From: Macrosoma leucophasiata
Lineage: Eukaryota > Arthropoda > Insecta > Lepidoptera > Hedylidae
Assembly (NCBI GenBank): GCA_036365455.1
Contig: JAWQUS010000017.1
Coordinates: 6,386,001-6,450,000 of the forward strand
DNA: 64,000 nt
Direction: 5' to 3'
The position numbers and the translations under genes were made by a program. This document shows positions 54,686-64,000 of the stretch, one piece after another (positions within the stretch are counted from its first letter, which is position 1; every line of letters starts with the position of its first letter). The notes under the pieces were generated by a model. That model ran no database searches. It saw only the letters and a list, made by a program, of their open reading frames with translations, and was not told the origin of the DNA.

Positions 54686-54876
54686 ATGAACACAGATGCT
54701 TTGTGGGAGATTGCATTGAATCACGTTACAAGATTTGTACAAGAAACGGTGAAGCGCCGCCGCTTAATTTTCTACGAAACATCGGCTCCAGACGGATTTA
54801 TTACAAATTATATCTTGGCTTTATTAAAAACGTCACCTGTACGACGAATTAGATTTTGTTTTGCCAATTCACATTG
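54686..54876 (+). other. Candidate coding exon with strong 5' splice site
   Basis: ATG at 54686 follows an in-frame stop by three codons; 63 codons later the frame meets 'attg|gtaagtaa', a near-ideal splice donor (GT at 54877). The peptide (MNTDALWEIALNHV, KRRRLIFYETSAPDG, FITNYILALLK) has a balanced composition unlike nearby chance frames. The block ETSAPDG..NYILALLK faintly recalls the start of Elongator subunit 6 / RecA-like proteins, but this is too weak to name it. No downstream exon recognised within the window. It lies in the loop of the 6.2-kb inverted structure. Confidence 0.25.
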
Positions 54877-54996
54877 GTAAGTAACTGGCTCAAGTTCAAA
54901 TCATTCGAAAGTAGTAAAAGTCATTAGTCAACTACATTATCAATAAGTCAGTAGATACATTATTTATGTACCGTCTGGATCACATCTGGACTGATT

Positions 54997-55284
54997 TTTT
55001 TTTATGTAATCAAAGTGGCACCTTAGCGTGCAGTTCACATTGATGTTAAGTGATGACTGCAGCCTATAGACACCCACTCAAAGACCAAGGTCAAAATGCA
55101 GATGCGTTACCACTCCTGAGGCCTAAGGTGTTATGCCTCTGTGCTGGAAATTACAGGGTCATCATACATTGCCACCTGACCGAAACACGATAGTGCTGAA
55201 CACTACCATTTAGCGGCAAGTATATTAGGTAATGCGGTGGTGCCTACGCCCGCGAGCTCCGTCACTGGAGCTCTACCGCCAGAA
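54997..55284 (-). repeat. Family A repeat, full length
   Basis: Complete; differs from the 6722 copy by few positions ('gccaccttagcgtgcag' variant near the tail). Confidence 0.65.
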
Positions 55285-55315
55285 AAAGGCACTGTCTAGC
55301 ATTACCGTGTTCCAG

Positions 55316-55445
55316 TATGATTAACTTCAGCCGAAATGCGTCTATTGCTGGACAAAAGTCACAGACGTCAACATAGGGTCTCAGGTCGCCCTCATCCAGC
55401 GATTGCTCGCAACCTTCATAATCGGTCCACCTCGTGGGGCGAGAA
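55316..55445 (-). pseudogene. RTE-clade LINE 3' end remnant
   Basis: Minus strand reads KVASNRWMRAT and then an end equivalent to 'FVQQWT.FG'. Very short, with stops. Confidence 0.5.
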
Positions 55446-55494
55446 GATGAATTGAAAAGTAGACATATCTGATAAGTACTGCTATCTAATGATA

Positions 55495-56662
55495 TACGAG
55501 GGTGGATCCAAAAGTTCGTGGCCCACACTACAAGGAGACATGACATCTTTTTAAATTTACCGTCATTTGTTAGTATGTCTTCTATTGATTTATTGTGCGC
55601 AGTTTCATTCCGATACTGCACAATATAAATTTTCTGTGATTATTTGTTTGAAGCATTCTGACGCGATTTTTAATAATGGAGAAAATTGAACATCGTGCAG
55701 TCATTAAGTACCTCAATAAAAAAGGCCTGTCACCAAAAGACATCCATCAAGATATGGTAAGCACTTTGGGGGAGTCTGCTCCATCGTATTCCAGTGTCAA
55801 GAAGTGGGTAGCTGAGTTTAAGCGCGGTCGTGAGAGCATTGAAGATGATCCTAGGAGTGGACGGCCTACAACCTCTACCACGAAAGAAAACATCGATAAA
55901 ATTTGTGATCTCGTACTGGGTGATCGACGTTTGACCATCGGTAAGATAGCTGAGACAACAGACATTAGTTATGGCCGGGTGCAACACATAATAACGAAAG
56001 AATTGGGATTCCATAAGGTTTCTGCTCGCTGGGTCCCGAGGTTGCTTTCAGCTGAACAAAAACGAGTTCGATTCATAATTTCGCGAGACTGTTTGATACT
56101 TTTTGAGACTGATCCCGAGGACTTTTTGTCTAGATTTGTTACCATGGATGGAAGCTGGGTTCACCACCATATTCCTGAATCAAAGCAACAATCCAAACAG
56201 TGGAAAAGATCTGACTCACCTACACCGAAAAAGGCTAAAGTCGTTTTGTCGACTAGCAAAGTCATGGCTTCTGTTTTTTGGGATGCGAAGGGCATTATTT
56301 TTGTAGATTATTTACCGAAAGGTCAAACTATTAATTCAAGTTATTATTGTAACGTTTTACGAATTGCTGCCCCACCCACTTTATTCGCCGGATTTAGCCC
56401 CCTCAGATTATCATTTATTTCCAAATTTAAAAAACATTTGGGTGGCTCGAAATTTTCGACCAAAGATGAGGTGATAGTCGCAGTAAACGAGTATTTCGCC
56501 GACCTTCCGGAATCTTTTTTTTTCGAGGGGATAAACAAGTTGCAGTTCAGGTGGAAGAAGTGTGTTGAGCTAGATGGAGACTATGTCAAAAAAAAAATAA
56601 AATTAGACCCACTTTTCTTTCATTTTCTTGGTCGGGCTTCGAACTTTTGGATCCACCGTACA
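55495..56662 (+). mobile_element. Second mariner type, internally deleted
   Basis: Ends share 'ggtggatccaaaagttcg' in inverse orientation; TA at 55493-55494 and 56663-56664. The transposase shares little with the other mariner copies, so it is a different subfamily. Confidence 0.85.
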
Positions 56663-56665
56663 TAG
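55676..56665 (+). pseudogene. Mariner transposase, open but catalytically dead
   Basis: 329 open codons. N-terminal helix-turn-helix (HRAVIKYLNKKGLSPKDI; DDPRSGRPTT), then IAETTDISYGRV and VTMDGSWVHHH with catalytic Asp158 (the usual Glu next to it is Gly). After KGQTINSSYYCNVL about 35-40 residues containing the second Asp (HQDNAPAH type) are deleted. The following 'ccacccactttattcgccgg' region, which normally encodes the third Asp, is read in the wrong frame; a 1-nt loss in an A-run near 56430 puts the end (KKHLGGSKFSTKDE) back in frame. The result is an open frame without two of three catalytic residues. Confidence 0.85.
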
Positions 56666-56669
56666 AAAA

Positions 56670-58610
56670 CTGGAGTAAATGTGTAACATGGAACCTGTTC
56701 CATTATCCAGTGGCACTGGATCAAATGACTGCTTTCGTGTAAATTAACCTTGAATTAATATCTCTTACCTTGTCTTGAATGATACCAGTATTTACTTGAA
56801 TAAATTTCATTAAATGGATCAGTTTTTATATCAAATGTATCAGGTAACATTAATCACTCAAAATATGATGATTAAATCAAAAAATTAAATACGCTTACAC
56901 TCACAGCCCCACACTATGTATAAACCTGTGTCGTGGGTACACATACAACACATACACAAACACCCAGACCCGAAACAAATATCTGGGCCATACAAATATT
57001 TGTCCCGGAGCGGGGATCGAACCGCGACCCTTCGAATCAAAATCGTCTCACACCGCTGGACTAATATCCCTCATGATATTATATTATTTTTACGACCACA
57101 GTGAATTATTGTATAATGACGACTAGGAAGCAAAAGCAAGTAAGTAAAGGATGCTTAGAAAAGGAAACTGTGTATTTAAGGTGCCACCTATATTCAATAA
57201 TTCACTGTGAATTCACCGAATCTATTACAGCAAATCAAAGAGAATCCACTAGCTACGCAATTAAACCACACTCTGGGGATAGCTAAAAACGCTATAGTTC
57301 GAAATAAAGTTTGCAAATAGCAGGGGAATACAAACTTATTACGAACATGTCTTAAATTTGTCCAACCCAAATTTATGTCTGCCAACATTCGCGTTGATAG
57401 GGGAGACAACCAGTACAGCTGAGCTGAAGTATAAAACACCGAGAGTACACAAGGTATGATATCAAAATAATTAAGAATATATTTTTTAAGAGTGACTATT
57501 TATTTATTTATTCTAATGTATGAGAAGAAAACTATTAAAGTACAAAACACGGGTCGCCTCTTTGTTCGAGACTGAAACTTGGCAGATATTAAAACTTGTT
57601 ACCAGCTAATAGGTATGCTCTATTAGCTGGACTATGTATTTGGGAGAATCGCTGTAGCGTATGGCGTTCACCTAGTAAACTCTCGGTGTTTTATGACTAC
57701 AGTTTCTAATAAACTCCTTAAGAAGAACTCATATTGGCTAAACTGAGATACAGCTGTTGATTAAGCTACACAGAGGGTACAGAGCGTACGTCGCATGTTG
57801 CATTGTAGTTCATTGTATTAAAAAAGGTTAACTTAATTTAATTACGAGATTAGTAAACCTTTATGAACTACTATCTAATTTCAACTAAGGAGTAAATTCA
57901 GAACTGAAATGTTCTGGTTGCGTAATAATCTAGCTACTAGTTAAACGACTCAGGAAAGCATCGAAGTGGACTGTATGCATTTTTGCCACTATATTATCAT
58001 TAAAAGCTGCAGTATTAAAATATTGTGTAAATCGGGACATGACGGCGTTATCATAATATCAATAACACACTTTCTTGATACGTCAATACCCTTCTGTAAT
58101 GTATCATCAATATATTGGCTGGTTATTAACAAGCTTCTTGTTTGTGTTGAAAAGTTGACAATTTGCCCATACTAGTTTAATGACATTATGACAAAGTGCT
58201 GTTCTTGGGGGAATATAAACTTTATCGCGTTGATCATTTTACTCCGTCGGGTTTATTGTAAAATGCAAATATGAAATTTCAAGATGTCTCCTCTCCTTAT
58301 CTATAGTTATAATAAATCTGTTGAAGTGTAAATTCTGTACATTAAAAATATTGAAAAAATAAATACCAGGGGATGTTACTAGATCGATACCGAACACAAA
58401 TATGTGATTAGAAAATTTTTGTCTGTCTGTCTGTTTGTTCAAGCATCACATAAAAACTACCGGTCCGATTACAATGAAACTTGGTATGATTATACTTTAA
58501 CCTTTGGCGCACAACACTGGGTACTTTTTATCCTGGAAAAATGTCTGTTTGTCTGTGTGTTTGTGCACGCTAATATTAGCAACGGCTTATTCGATTTGTT
58601 GTTTCCACTA
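56670..58610. other. Mostly unassigned, small inverted repeats
   Basis: A tRNA-like SINE head on the minus strand at 57003-57075 (box B 'ggttcgatccc'). Inverted 'cagtgaattattg' pairs at 57100 and 57196, and 'ataaaacaccgagagt' at 57431 with its inverse at 57679 (a ~265-bp MITE candidate). Near 58420-58560 a stretch with '(tgtc)n' and 'ggtccgattacaatgaaa' resembles a Helitron 5' region. Confidence 0.4.
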
Positions 58611-58965
58611 ATATATTGTGGTAAGTTTCACTTAACATTTAGTGTTTGTTTCATGTGAATCAGTTCAGAAATAAAAAAATTATGTCAATTTAAAGAATCA
58701 TATCGAATATTTTTAAGCTATTCTGTATCTTAGTTCTATCTTTTAGGGAGTTTCGTACCTAATAGGTAAAAACGGACCCTACGGCTAGCTAATCCTCCGC
58801 TGTCTGTCTGTCTGTCCGTACGTCCGTCTGTCTGTCACCAGGCTGTATCTCATAAATAGTGATAGCTAGAAAGCTAACATTTTCACAAATTAGGTATGTA
58901 TTTCTGTTACCGCTATAATGCAGACGCTTAAAATTTTCAGAATTTTTAGGTCTTATGCTGTATTG

Positions 58966-59339
58966 TAGGTAGTTGATGTAACAAGGAGTAACTAAGGCTA
59001 CTTTTATCTCCATACATCCATACATACATACCTACATACAAATAAGAAGAATTGGAGTGTCGTCGACTTTAACGGGACTTTCACTGGCAGATAGCTGATG
59101 TGATGAGGAGTAACTTAGGCTACTTTTATCTCCATACAACCAGACATACATACATACCTACATACAAATAAACAAAATTTGAGTGTCTCCGATTTTGACG
59201 GGACTTTCACTGGCAGATAGCTGATGAAATAAGGAGTAACTTACGCTACTTTTATACTAGCTGCGCCCACGACTTCGTCCGGGTAGATACTGAACAGTCA
59301 TACTTTTTCCCACGTAGACGAAGTCACGGGCACAGCTAG
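58966..59339 (+). mobile_element. Helitron 3' part, right arm
   Basis: About 2.5 tandem units then the hairpin end with CTAG at 59336-59339 and T59340. The 5' terminus is absent. Confidence 0.65.
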
Positions 59340-59870
59340 TTATAAATATTCCTGCGTTATTGTAGTCGTGGAATACTTTGCTAACTTTAACAATTTCACT
59401 TTACCTTTGAATTTTATTAGGTGGATGCATAGACCAATCAGCCTTCCTATAGACTGAGAATGTTCAATTTATTGCATACAATTCGTTCTGTCAACTGCCT
59501 GAAGGCAGACGAATTGGGACCTTACGTTCTAATTCCAAAAATCATAATATTTCAAAATCATAGGGATGACTAACAAACTTTATTTATATCGAAATATGGC
59601 AACGTTTTATGAATTGCTGAGGAAATGGGACTATATTGTTAACAGATTTTCGTAATAATATAATACGAGAAAAAAAAAGAAACTGTTTTTATTTTGGATA
59701 AGTATCTACATTTTTTTAGATACCTACATAAGTGAAATCATTAAAAATTTAAAAATACATACAGCGAATAATATTTAATAAAAACAGGTCGTAGTAAATT
59801 AAAATCATATTAATAAAATTTCACATTTTCTTCGCGATTAAGGTATACCTATACTTGTTTTTTATATTAT

Positions 59871-59985
59871 TTCGCCAGTAGCTCAATTGGAAGAGCGGCT
59901 GGACTAGATTCCCAATAGGCCGCGAGTTCGAGTCTCGCCTGAAGTCAAATTTTTCTTTCCATTTTTCTTTAAAATAAAATATACC
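59871..59985 (+). repeat. tRNA-like SINE copy, head truncated
   Basis: tRNA-like unit from 59876 lacking the first acceptor bases; it starts directly after 'ttatattatttcgc', part of the family's own tail, suggesting a collapsed inverted dimer. Confidence 0.55.
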
Positions 59986-60106
59986 TATACTTGTGCCAAA
60001 TTTCAAATCTATAGTGCCAATAGTTTTTGCGCTCACCCGCTGACGGACAGACAGACAAACGGACATGGCGAAACTGTAGGGGTTCCTTGTTTACTACGGA
60101 ACCCAA
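59986..60106 (+). repeat. 'ggttccgta' family repeat, 3' fragment
   Basis: Ends 'tttactacggaaccc'. Follows the SINE directly. Confidence 0.55.
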
Positions 60107-60145
60107 AGAACCCTTATTAAAACTGGAAAAAAAACCTAATAAATT

Positions 60146-60245
60146 CTAGTTGCCCCGACGACCTTCTATCGCCTTATAGGTATAAAAAAAATAAGTATGT
60201 CCAAGAAATCGAAAAAAAATATTTGCCTAGAATCAGCCTTATTAC
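60146..60245 (-). mobile_element. Helitron-like 3' end, 'cgaagttcgtcggggc' family
   Basis: CTAG at 60146-60149 with the downstream body resembling 9145-9290. 5' limit unclear. Confidence 0.4.
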
Positions 60246-60249
60246 TTAG

Positions 60250-62240
60250 GGATATTGTTGGGGTTTCTGCCGTAGACAGTACCGTCGGTTGAAGGTTAAA
60301 GTTGTTAGGAGTTCACACCAAGTAAACCAACGTTAAAAGGTTATAGTAGTACTTATCCAAAATAAATACAATGACTTGCGTACGTTATGTTATGTTATCA
60401 AGCTACGACTGGCTTAATTACGTAATTAACATTAAAAATGCTGTATGAGCAATATTGGCTCGTACAGGTATGAAAAATTGATGTTGGCCCATTCTCAGAC
60501 CTACCCAATACCCAAATTATATCGACTATATCGATAAGACTTTAAGAGCCTCCCTAGAGTTCCGTCTGTAATGTCAATTATTGACAATGCTCATGACGTC
60601 CATGAAAAAACGAAATAGCAAATTACGTGCATACGAAGAAAAGAGATATCAAATTTTTTAATACGTCAAAGAACAAATCATGACCAGCGTAATTTTAGCT
60701 ACCATGAATATTATTCTGTATTATTTTTTGAATTAATATGTGTATTATAATACTGACCGGTGAAAACAAATACCATCCTTTTTCAAATTAGAAGTGTTGT
60801 GATTTTACTGCACCATCTCACACTACAACTATCTTATGTTTTTTTTATTCCTTTTAATTTTGAGAATTTTATGTACTCACAGATCACGGAAGTGGTTGGT
60901 ATTAAAGATGGATTTAAGATGGCGGATAATATAAGCTAGATTTAGCGTATGCGTTGACAGAAACCGTTCGCCCCACATAAGGTGTCTATTGGTTCCATAG
61001 TCGATGGGTGGATGTTAGAAGGTATGTTTAAGTTAACAAAAAAATATTGTTAGGAAGATATATTCTTTTTTTTTAATACAGTTCTAAAATAGAGATTTTG
61101 GAGGATGAATATTATTATTTGCACTGAACAATGCATTTGATGCATTGAACGTATCATCACATTTTATTGCTGGCAGAGATTGCGTACATAAGATAAGCAA
61201 TTAATTGTCGTGATTGTCCGCAAGATGCCACGGCACGCCACTGCAGCATACGTGACGAACAGCTTCCTGTACTATGTCGAGGAAAATGAGGAAAATTAGT
61301 GCTAAGTGTATAATGTTAAGAATGAATCTAGCTTGTTCGGTGAGCAATCACAGCTGCTAGTGCGAGCGCCTGAACGAAGGAACATGTTTTAATACGTTCG
61401 TTATGTATGGTATATAATAATGTTTTAGCAAACATTATTTTTATTCGAATTGTCAAATAATCAAATTGTCCCGCGGAATGACGCTATGTACCACGGCATC
61501 CCACGTTATGCCAAAGGACGCTTCAGCGTGCCGACCCTGCTTGCCAGCGATACCGTGCCATGCCGTGACTGGGCCAACCCTTAAAATCAGAAGTAGTTGT
61601 GCTTCTTCATTAAGATGTCTTGTTTCTTGTGTAGACAATTTCAGCCTGCCTTATTTAACTGTTACAAATTTAAATAAGGCCGGCAATTTTTTTTTTAGTA
61701 AATATTTGATACTTTTCCAACGCAAAATAAAATATCTTACAAAACGAAATTCAGGGAAACCACTTAAATCCAAACCGCCGGCGAAACAAAACACCTATAC
61801 TAAAAAAGCAGGCGATAATTGAAATTGTACCTTTTATTAGCATCATCAGCGATAACGTAGTCTGAGATGAAATATCCACGACTTTATTGCTTCCATAATG
61901 CGATAAAAATTCACGAAATGGAATGTCTCTCAAGAATGCGCGATTTGAATGTGAAAATGAAAGTTGATGTTGTTTATCGCAAATTATCTCTTTTTAAATG
62001 TCTCATTCAAGCTAGCTAAGGTCCTTTTCGTATGAAGTTACAAATTTTTTTTTAGTAACACGTTCGTACTTTCTTCATGATAAAATAAATATATTTAATG
62101 TAAATCAACACCAAATATCTCTATATATTTTATATAAAACTGGTCGATTCGAACTCATTAAGACACTTAAATTATGTAATGAAGGTGGCAAACTAAACAA
62201 GCAAGTTTTCCAGTTATAATATCTAACAATTACGAATTTC
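60250..62240. other. No gene recognised
   Basis: Includes a 118-codon frame at 61466-61822 on a slightly GC-richer patch; its composition is not protein-like beyond the first part and no domain is seen. Otherwise AT-rich. Confidence 0.35.
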
Positions 62241-62249
62241 TATACAAGC

Positions 62250-62440
62250 TATCATCCCCTCTTTAACCTTTTCAACCCCTTTTTGGCGATACAAATTTGG
62301 TAGCCTATGTTCTTTCTCAAATTTAACTCTATCTCTATACCAAATTTCATTAAAATCGGTTCAGTCGTTTGGACGTGAAAGCGTAAAAGACAGACAGAGT
62401 TACTTTCGCATTCATATAATAATATAATAATAGCAGGAAG
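62250..62440 (-). mobile_element. Helitron 5' part
   Basis: On the minus strand 'gcgaaagtaactctgtctgt' and 'aaccgattttaatgaaattt' match the body of 8141-8329. The 3' end is replaced. Confidence 0.45.
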
Positions 62441-62499
62441 CAGGGATTACACAATATTTTAGGCCAAGGCCATTCAAATGGAATTTCAGGCTGTTAAGG

Positions 62500-62586
62500 G
62501 AGAACCAATGTTTTTTTTTTCGATTTTTTAGACAATTTAACATTTTTATACCTCTTAGGTGATACGAAGTTTGTCGGGGCAGCTAG
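62500..62586 (+). mobile_element. Helitron-like 3' end
   Basis: 'gatacgaagtttgtcggggc' then CTAG at 62583-62586. It lies 4 bp before the next element. Confidence 0.5.
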
Positions 62587-62590
62587 TATA

Positions 62591-62774
62591 TCTATAATAT
62601 ATAAGTCGGGTTTTCCTTCCTGATGCTATAATTCCAGAATGCACGAACCGATTTTCACGGTTTTGCATTCGTTGGAAAGGTCTCGGGCTCCGCGAGGTTT
62701 ATAGCGAAGAAAATTCAGGAAAAATTATATATAAAACGACATCCACGCGGGTGAAGCCGCGGGGCAACAGCTAG
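62591..62774 (+). mobile_element. Non-autonomous Helitron, tandem copy 1
   Basis: TC at 62591 after A; hairpin 'gcgggtgaagccgcgggg'; CTAG at 62771-62774. Body has 'ggaaaggtctcgggctccg'. Confidence 0.75.
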
Positions 62775-62953
62775 TCTAGTATATAAAAATAAGTCGGGTT
62801 TTCCTTCCTGACGCTATAATTCCAGAACGCATGAACCGATTTCCACGGTTTTGCATTCGTTGGAAAGGTCTCGGGCTCCGTGAGGTTTATAGCAAAAAAA
62901 AAACAGGATTATAAAACGACATCCACGCGAGCGAAGCCGCGGGCAACAGCTAG
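62775..62953 (+). mobile_element. Non-autonomous Helitron, tandem copy 2
   Basis: Begins immediately after copy 1 (TC at 62775-62776) and ends CTAG at 62950-62953. The two copies are clearly similar but not identical. Confidence 0.75.
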
Positions 62954-63029
62954 TATTTTTTTTTATCAATTGAAACAAGATCTGTTCGCTAATTTTCATC
63001 GCGAGAGGTGACAATAACACAATTTTAAA

Positions 63030-63170
63030 AATTGTTTTATATTATTTCGCATTAACACATGCTTGTGAAATATATTTTATTTAAAGAAAAATGGAATTAT
63101 AAATTTGACTTCAGGCGAGACTCGAACTCGCGGCCTACTGGAAATCTAGTCCAGCCGCTCTTCCAATTCT
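63030..63170 (-). repeat. tRNA-like SINE, left half of inverted dimer
   Basis: Complete tail and most of the tRNA-like unit (63108-63163), which breaks at 'ttccaatt' before the D-arm end. Confidence 0.65.
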
Positions 63171-63192
63171 CGCTCTTCCAAAAATTTCTTCC

Positions 63193-63286
63193 GAGTCTCG
63201 CCTGAAGTCAAATTTTTCTCTCCATTTTTCTTTAAATAAAATATATTTCACAAGCATGTGTTAATGCGAAATAATATAAAACAATT
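63193..63286 (+). repeat. tRNA-like SINE, right half of inverted dimer
   Basis: Only the last 17 bp of the tRNA-like unit plus the complete tail, ending 'aataatataaaacaatt'. The two halves are reverse complements over ~92 bp. Confidence 0.7.
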
Positions 63287-63437
63287 ATTAAGGGTAAAAG
63301 CGACTTCTTAACGATATTCAATAAACTGCAGTCTATTATATCGGTTGCCTAACTAGCATAGTTGGCAATAGATGGCGCTGCTACTACCATAAAGCAATGC
63401 AATAAATGTGAAGGAAAGATTTGACAAATCGGGCAGG

Positions 63438-63545
63438 ACTTCAGTAGCTCAATTGGAAGAGCGGCTGGACTAGATTCCCAGTAGGCCGCGAGTTCGAGTC
63501 TCGCCTGAAGTCAATTTTTTCTTTCCATTTTCCTTTAAATAAAAT
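63438..63545 (+). repeat. tRNA-like SINE copy
   Basis: tRNA-like unit 63438-63511 with perfect 7-bp acceptor stem ('acttcag/ctgaagt'); truncated tail. Upstream flank 63350-63437 equals the spacer at 42160-42218 in inverse orientation. Confidence 0.6.
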
Positions 63546-63809
63546 ACAATTTTAAAACATAACGTCACTGAAATTATATCCACTGTTACAAGCGTTAATA
63601 AATTCGATAGAATTGCGTTACGTATAATATCCTTTCGCACCATTCCACATAAATTTGTAAGCAAAGAATTAATACAAAAATTGCCGATGAAAAAGGCAGC
63701 CTTGAAGCGGCGATACTGTAAAAAGACTATTAGGGGCCAATATTATTTGGATGAAACATTCAAAGGCGTATTATCTCAAATTATTTCAGCTTTAAGAGGG
63801 GAGAAGTGA
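63543..63809 (+). other. Open frame without ATG start, possible coding remnant
   Basis: 89 codons from the stop at 63540-63542 to TGA at 63807-63809. The peptide is basic (KLPMKKAALKRRYCKKTIRG, YYLDETFKGVLSQII). Beyond the TGA the same frame stays open for 20 more codons (FHELKKLFKRYLI) before the next stop. This pattern of a Leu/Lys-rich end is common at LINE ORF2 C-termini, so a LINE remnant is the likeliest reading; an exon of a host gene is possible. Confidence 0.22.
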
Positions 63810-63950
63810 ATTAAATTCCATGAACTTAAGAAACTCTTCAAGCGTTACTTAATATCCTGCAGGGCGTTTGGTTGAACACAGAATTTATTTAACCAACTAA
63901 ATCTCGGATAACACGGCGTGAAAATTACCTTGAAATATATTATGTAATTT

Positions 63951-64000
63951 TTTTTATGTACCTAATGGAATAGGCACACTAACATGCGGTTAACATTGAT
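63951..64000 (-). repeat. Family A repeat, runs off the window
   Basis: Only the A-tail side is visible ('ttttttttatgtaccta' to 'ttaacattgat'). Confidence 0.5.

Larger units (their letters stand above)
53162..59339. repeat. 6.2-kb inverted structure bounded by Helitron 3' ends
   Basis: Left arm 53162-54575, right arm 58619-59339. Both outermost positions are the CTAG terminus of the same Helitron family. The right arm has fewer tandem units and lacks the Helitron 5' part; the junction falls at 'acctac' near 58966. Homology ends at both outer limits. Confidence 0.75.

Noticed and set aside
53162..59339. Classic Foldback/Galileo transposon
   Set aside because: Outer ends are Helitron termini, no 7-9 bp target duplication is seen, and the arms include unrelated flanking DNA. 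Kept only as a structural finding.
61466..61822. 118-codon frame as a gene
   Set aside because: No domain, no splice signals, low-complexity C-terminal part; likely chance frame on a GC-richer patch.

Overview
This looks like intergenic DNA from an insect, most probably a moth or butterfly (Lepidoptera). It is AT-rich and has no operons, no long host reading frames and no ribosomal or confident tRNA genes. It is crowded with repeat types typical of lepidopteran genomes: short non-autonomous Helitrons ending in a GC-rich hairpin plus CTAG, mariner elements, non-LTR retrotransposons of several clades, and tRNA- and 5S-rRNA-derived SINEs. The species cannot be named from the sequence alone. I found no host gene I would defend with confidence; three short stretches are flagged as possible exons or coding remnants.

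Layout. 1-10 kb: Helitron copies, an R1-like LINE tail (1489-2091), an isolated LINE ORF1 C-terminal segment (5426-5824), and scattered copies of a ~290 bp A-tailed repeat called family A here. 10-16 kb: a 5'-truncated Jockey-type LINE (10690-11442), a LINE 5'-end fragment (to 14324), a possible exon (13413-13619) and a complete 5S-derived SINE. 16-31 kb: mostly unannotatable AT-rich DNA with dispersed Helitrons, SINEs and family A copies. 31.5-33.9 kb: a 2.3 kb imperfect palindrome whose loop holds a mariner 3' half and a retrotransposon endonuclease domain. 34.3-37.7 kb: the best-preserved gene of the window, an uninterrupted 994-codon LINE ORF2 on the minus strand. 38.3-39.6 kb: a full-length but dead mariner. 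41.7-42.9 kb: a TIR element containing a perfect 119-bp inverted repeat with two tRNA-like units. 48.2-52.1 kb: an RTE-type LINE nested in a mariner. 53.2-59.3 kb: a 6.2 kb inverted structure whose two outer ends are Helitron 3' termini; its loop holds a second, differently broken mariner and a possible exon. 60-64 kb: quiet DNA, then Helitrons in tandem and tRNA-like SINE dimers.

How the pieces relate. The window is a record of nested insertion. The autonomous-type proteins (LINE ORF2 proteins, mariner transposases) are the kind of machinery that mobilises LINEs, SINEs and MITEs, but only the 994-aa ORF2 remains open throughout with all its key motifs. SINEs with perfect target duplications at 20883-21278, 26334-26636 and 46703-47030 show past LINE-driven retroposition. 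Two nearly identical 185-bp Helitrons, one with a matching empty site, show precise A/T insertion without target duplication. Inverted duplications recur from 36 bp to 6 kb, which is the most unusual overall property of the region.
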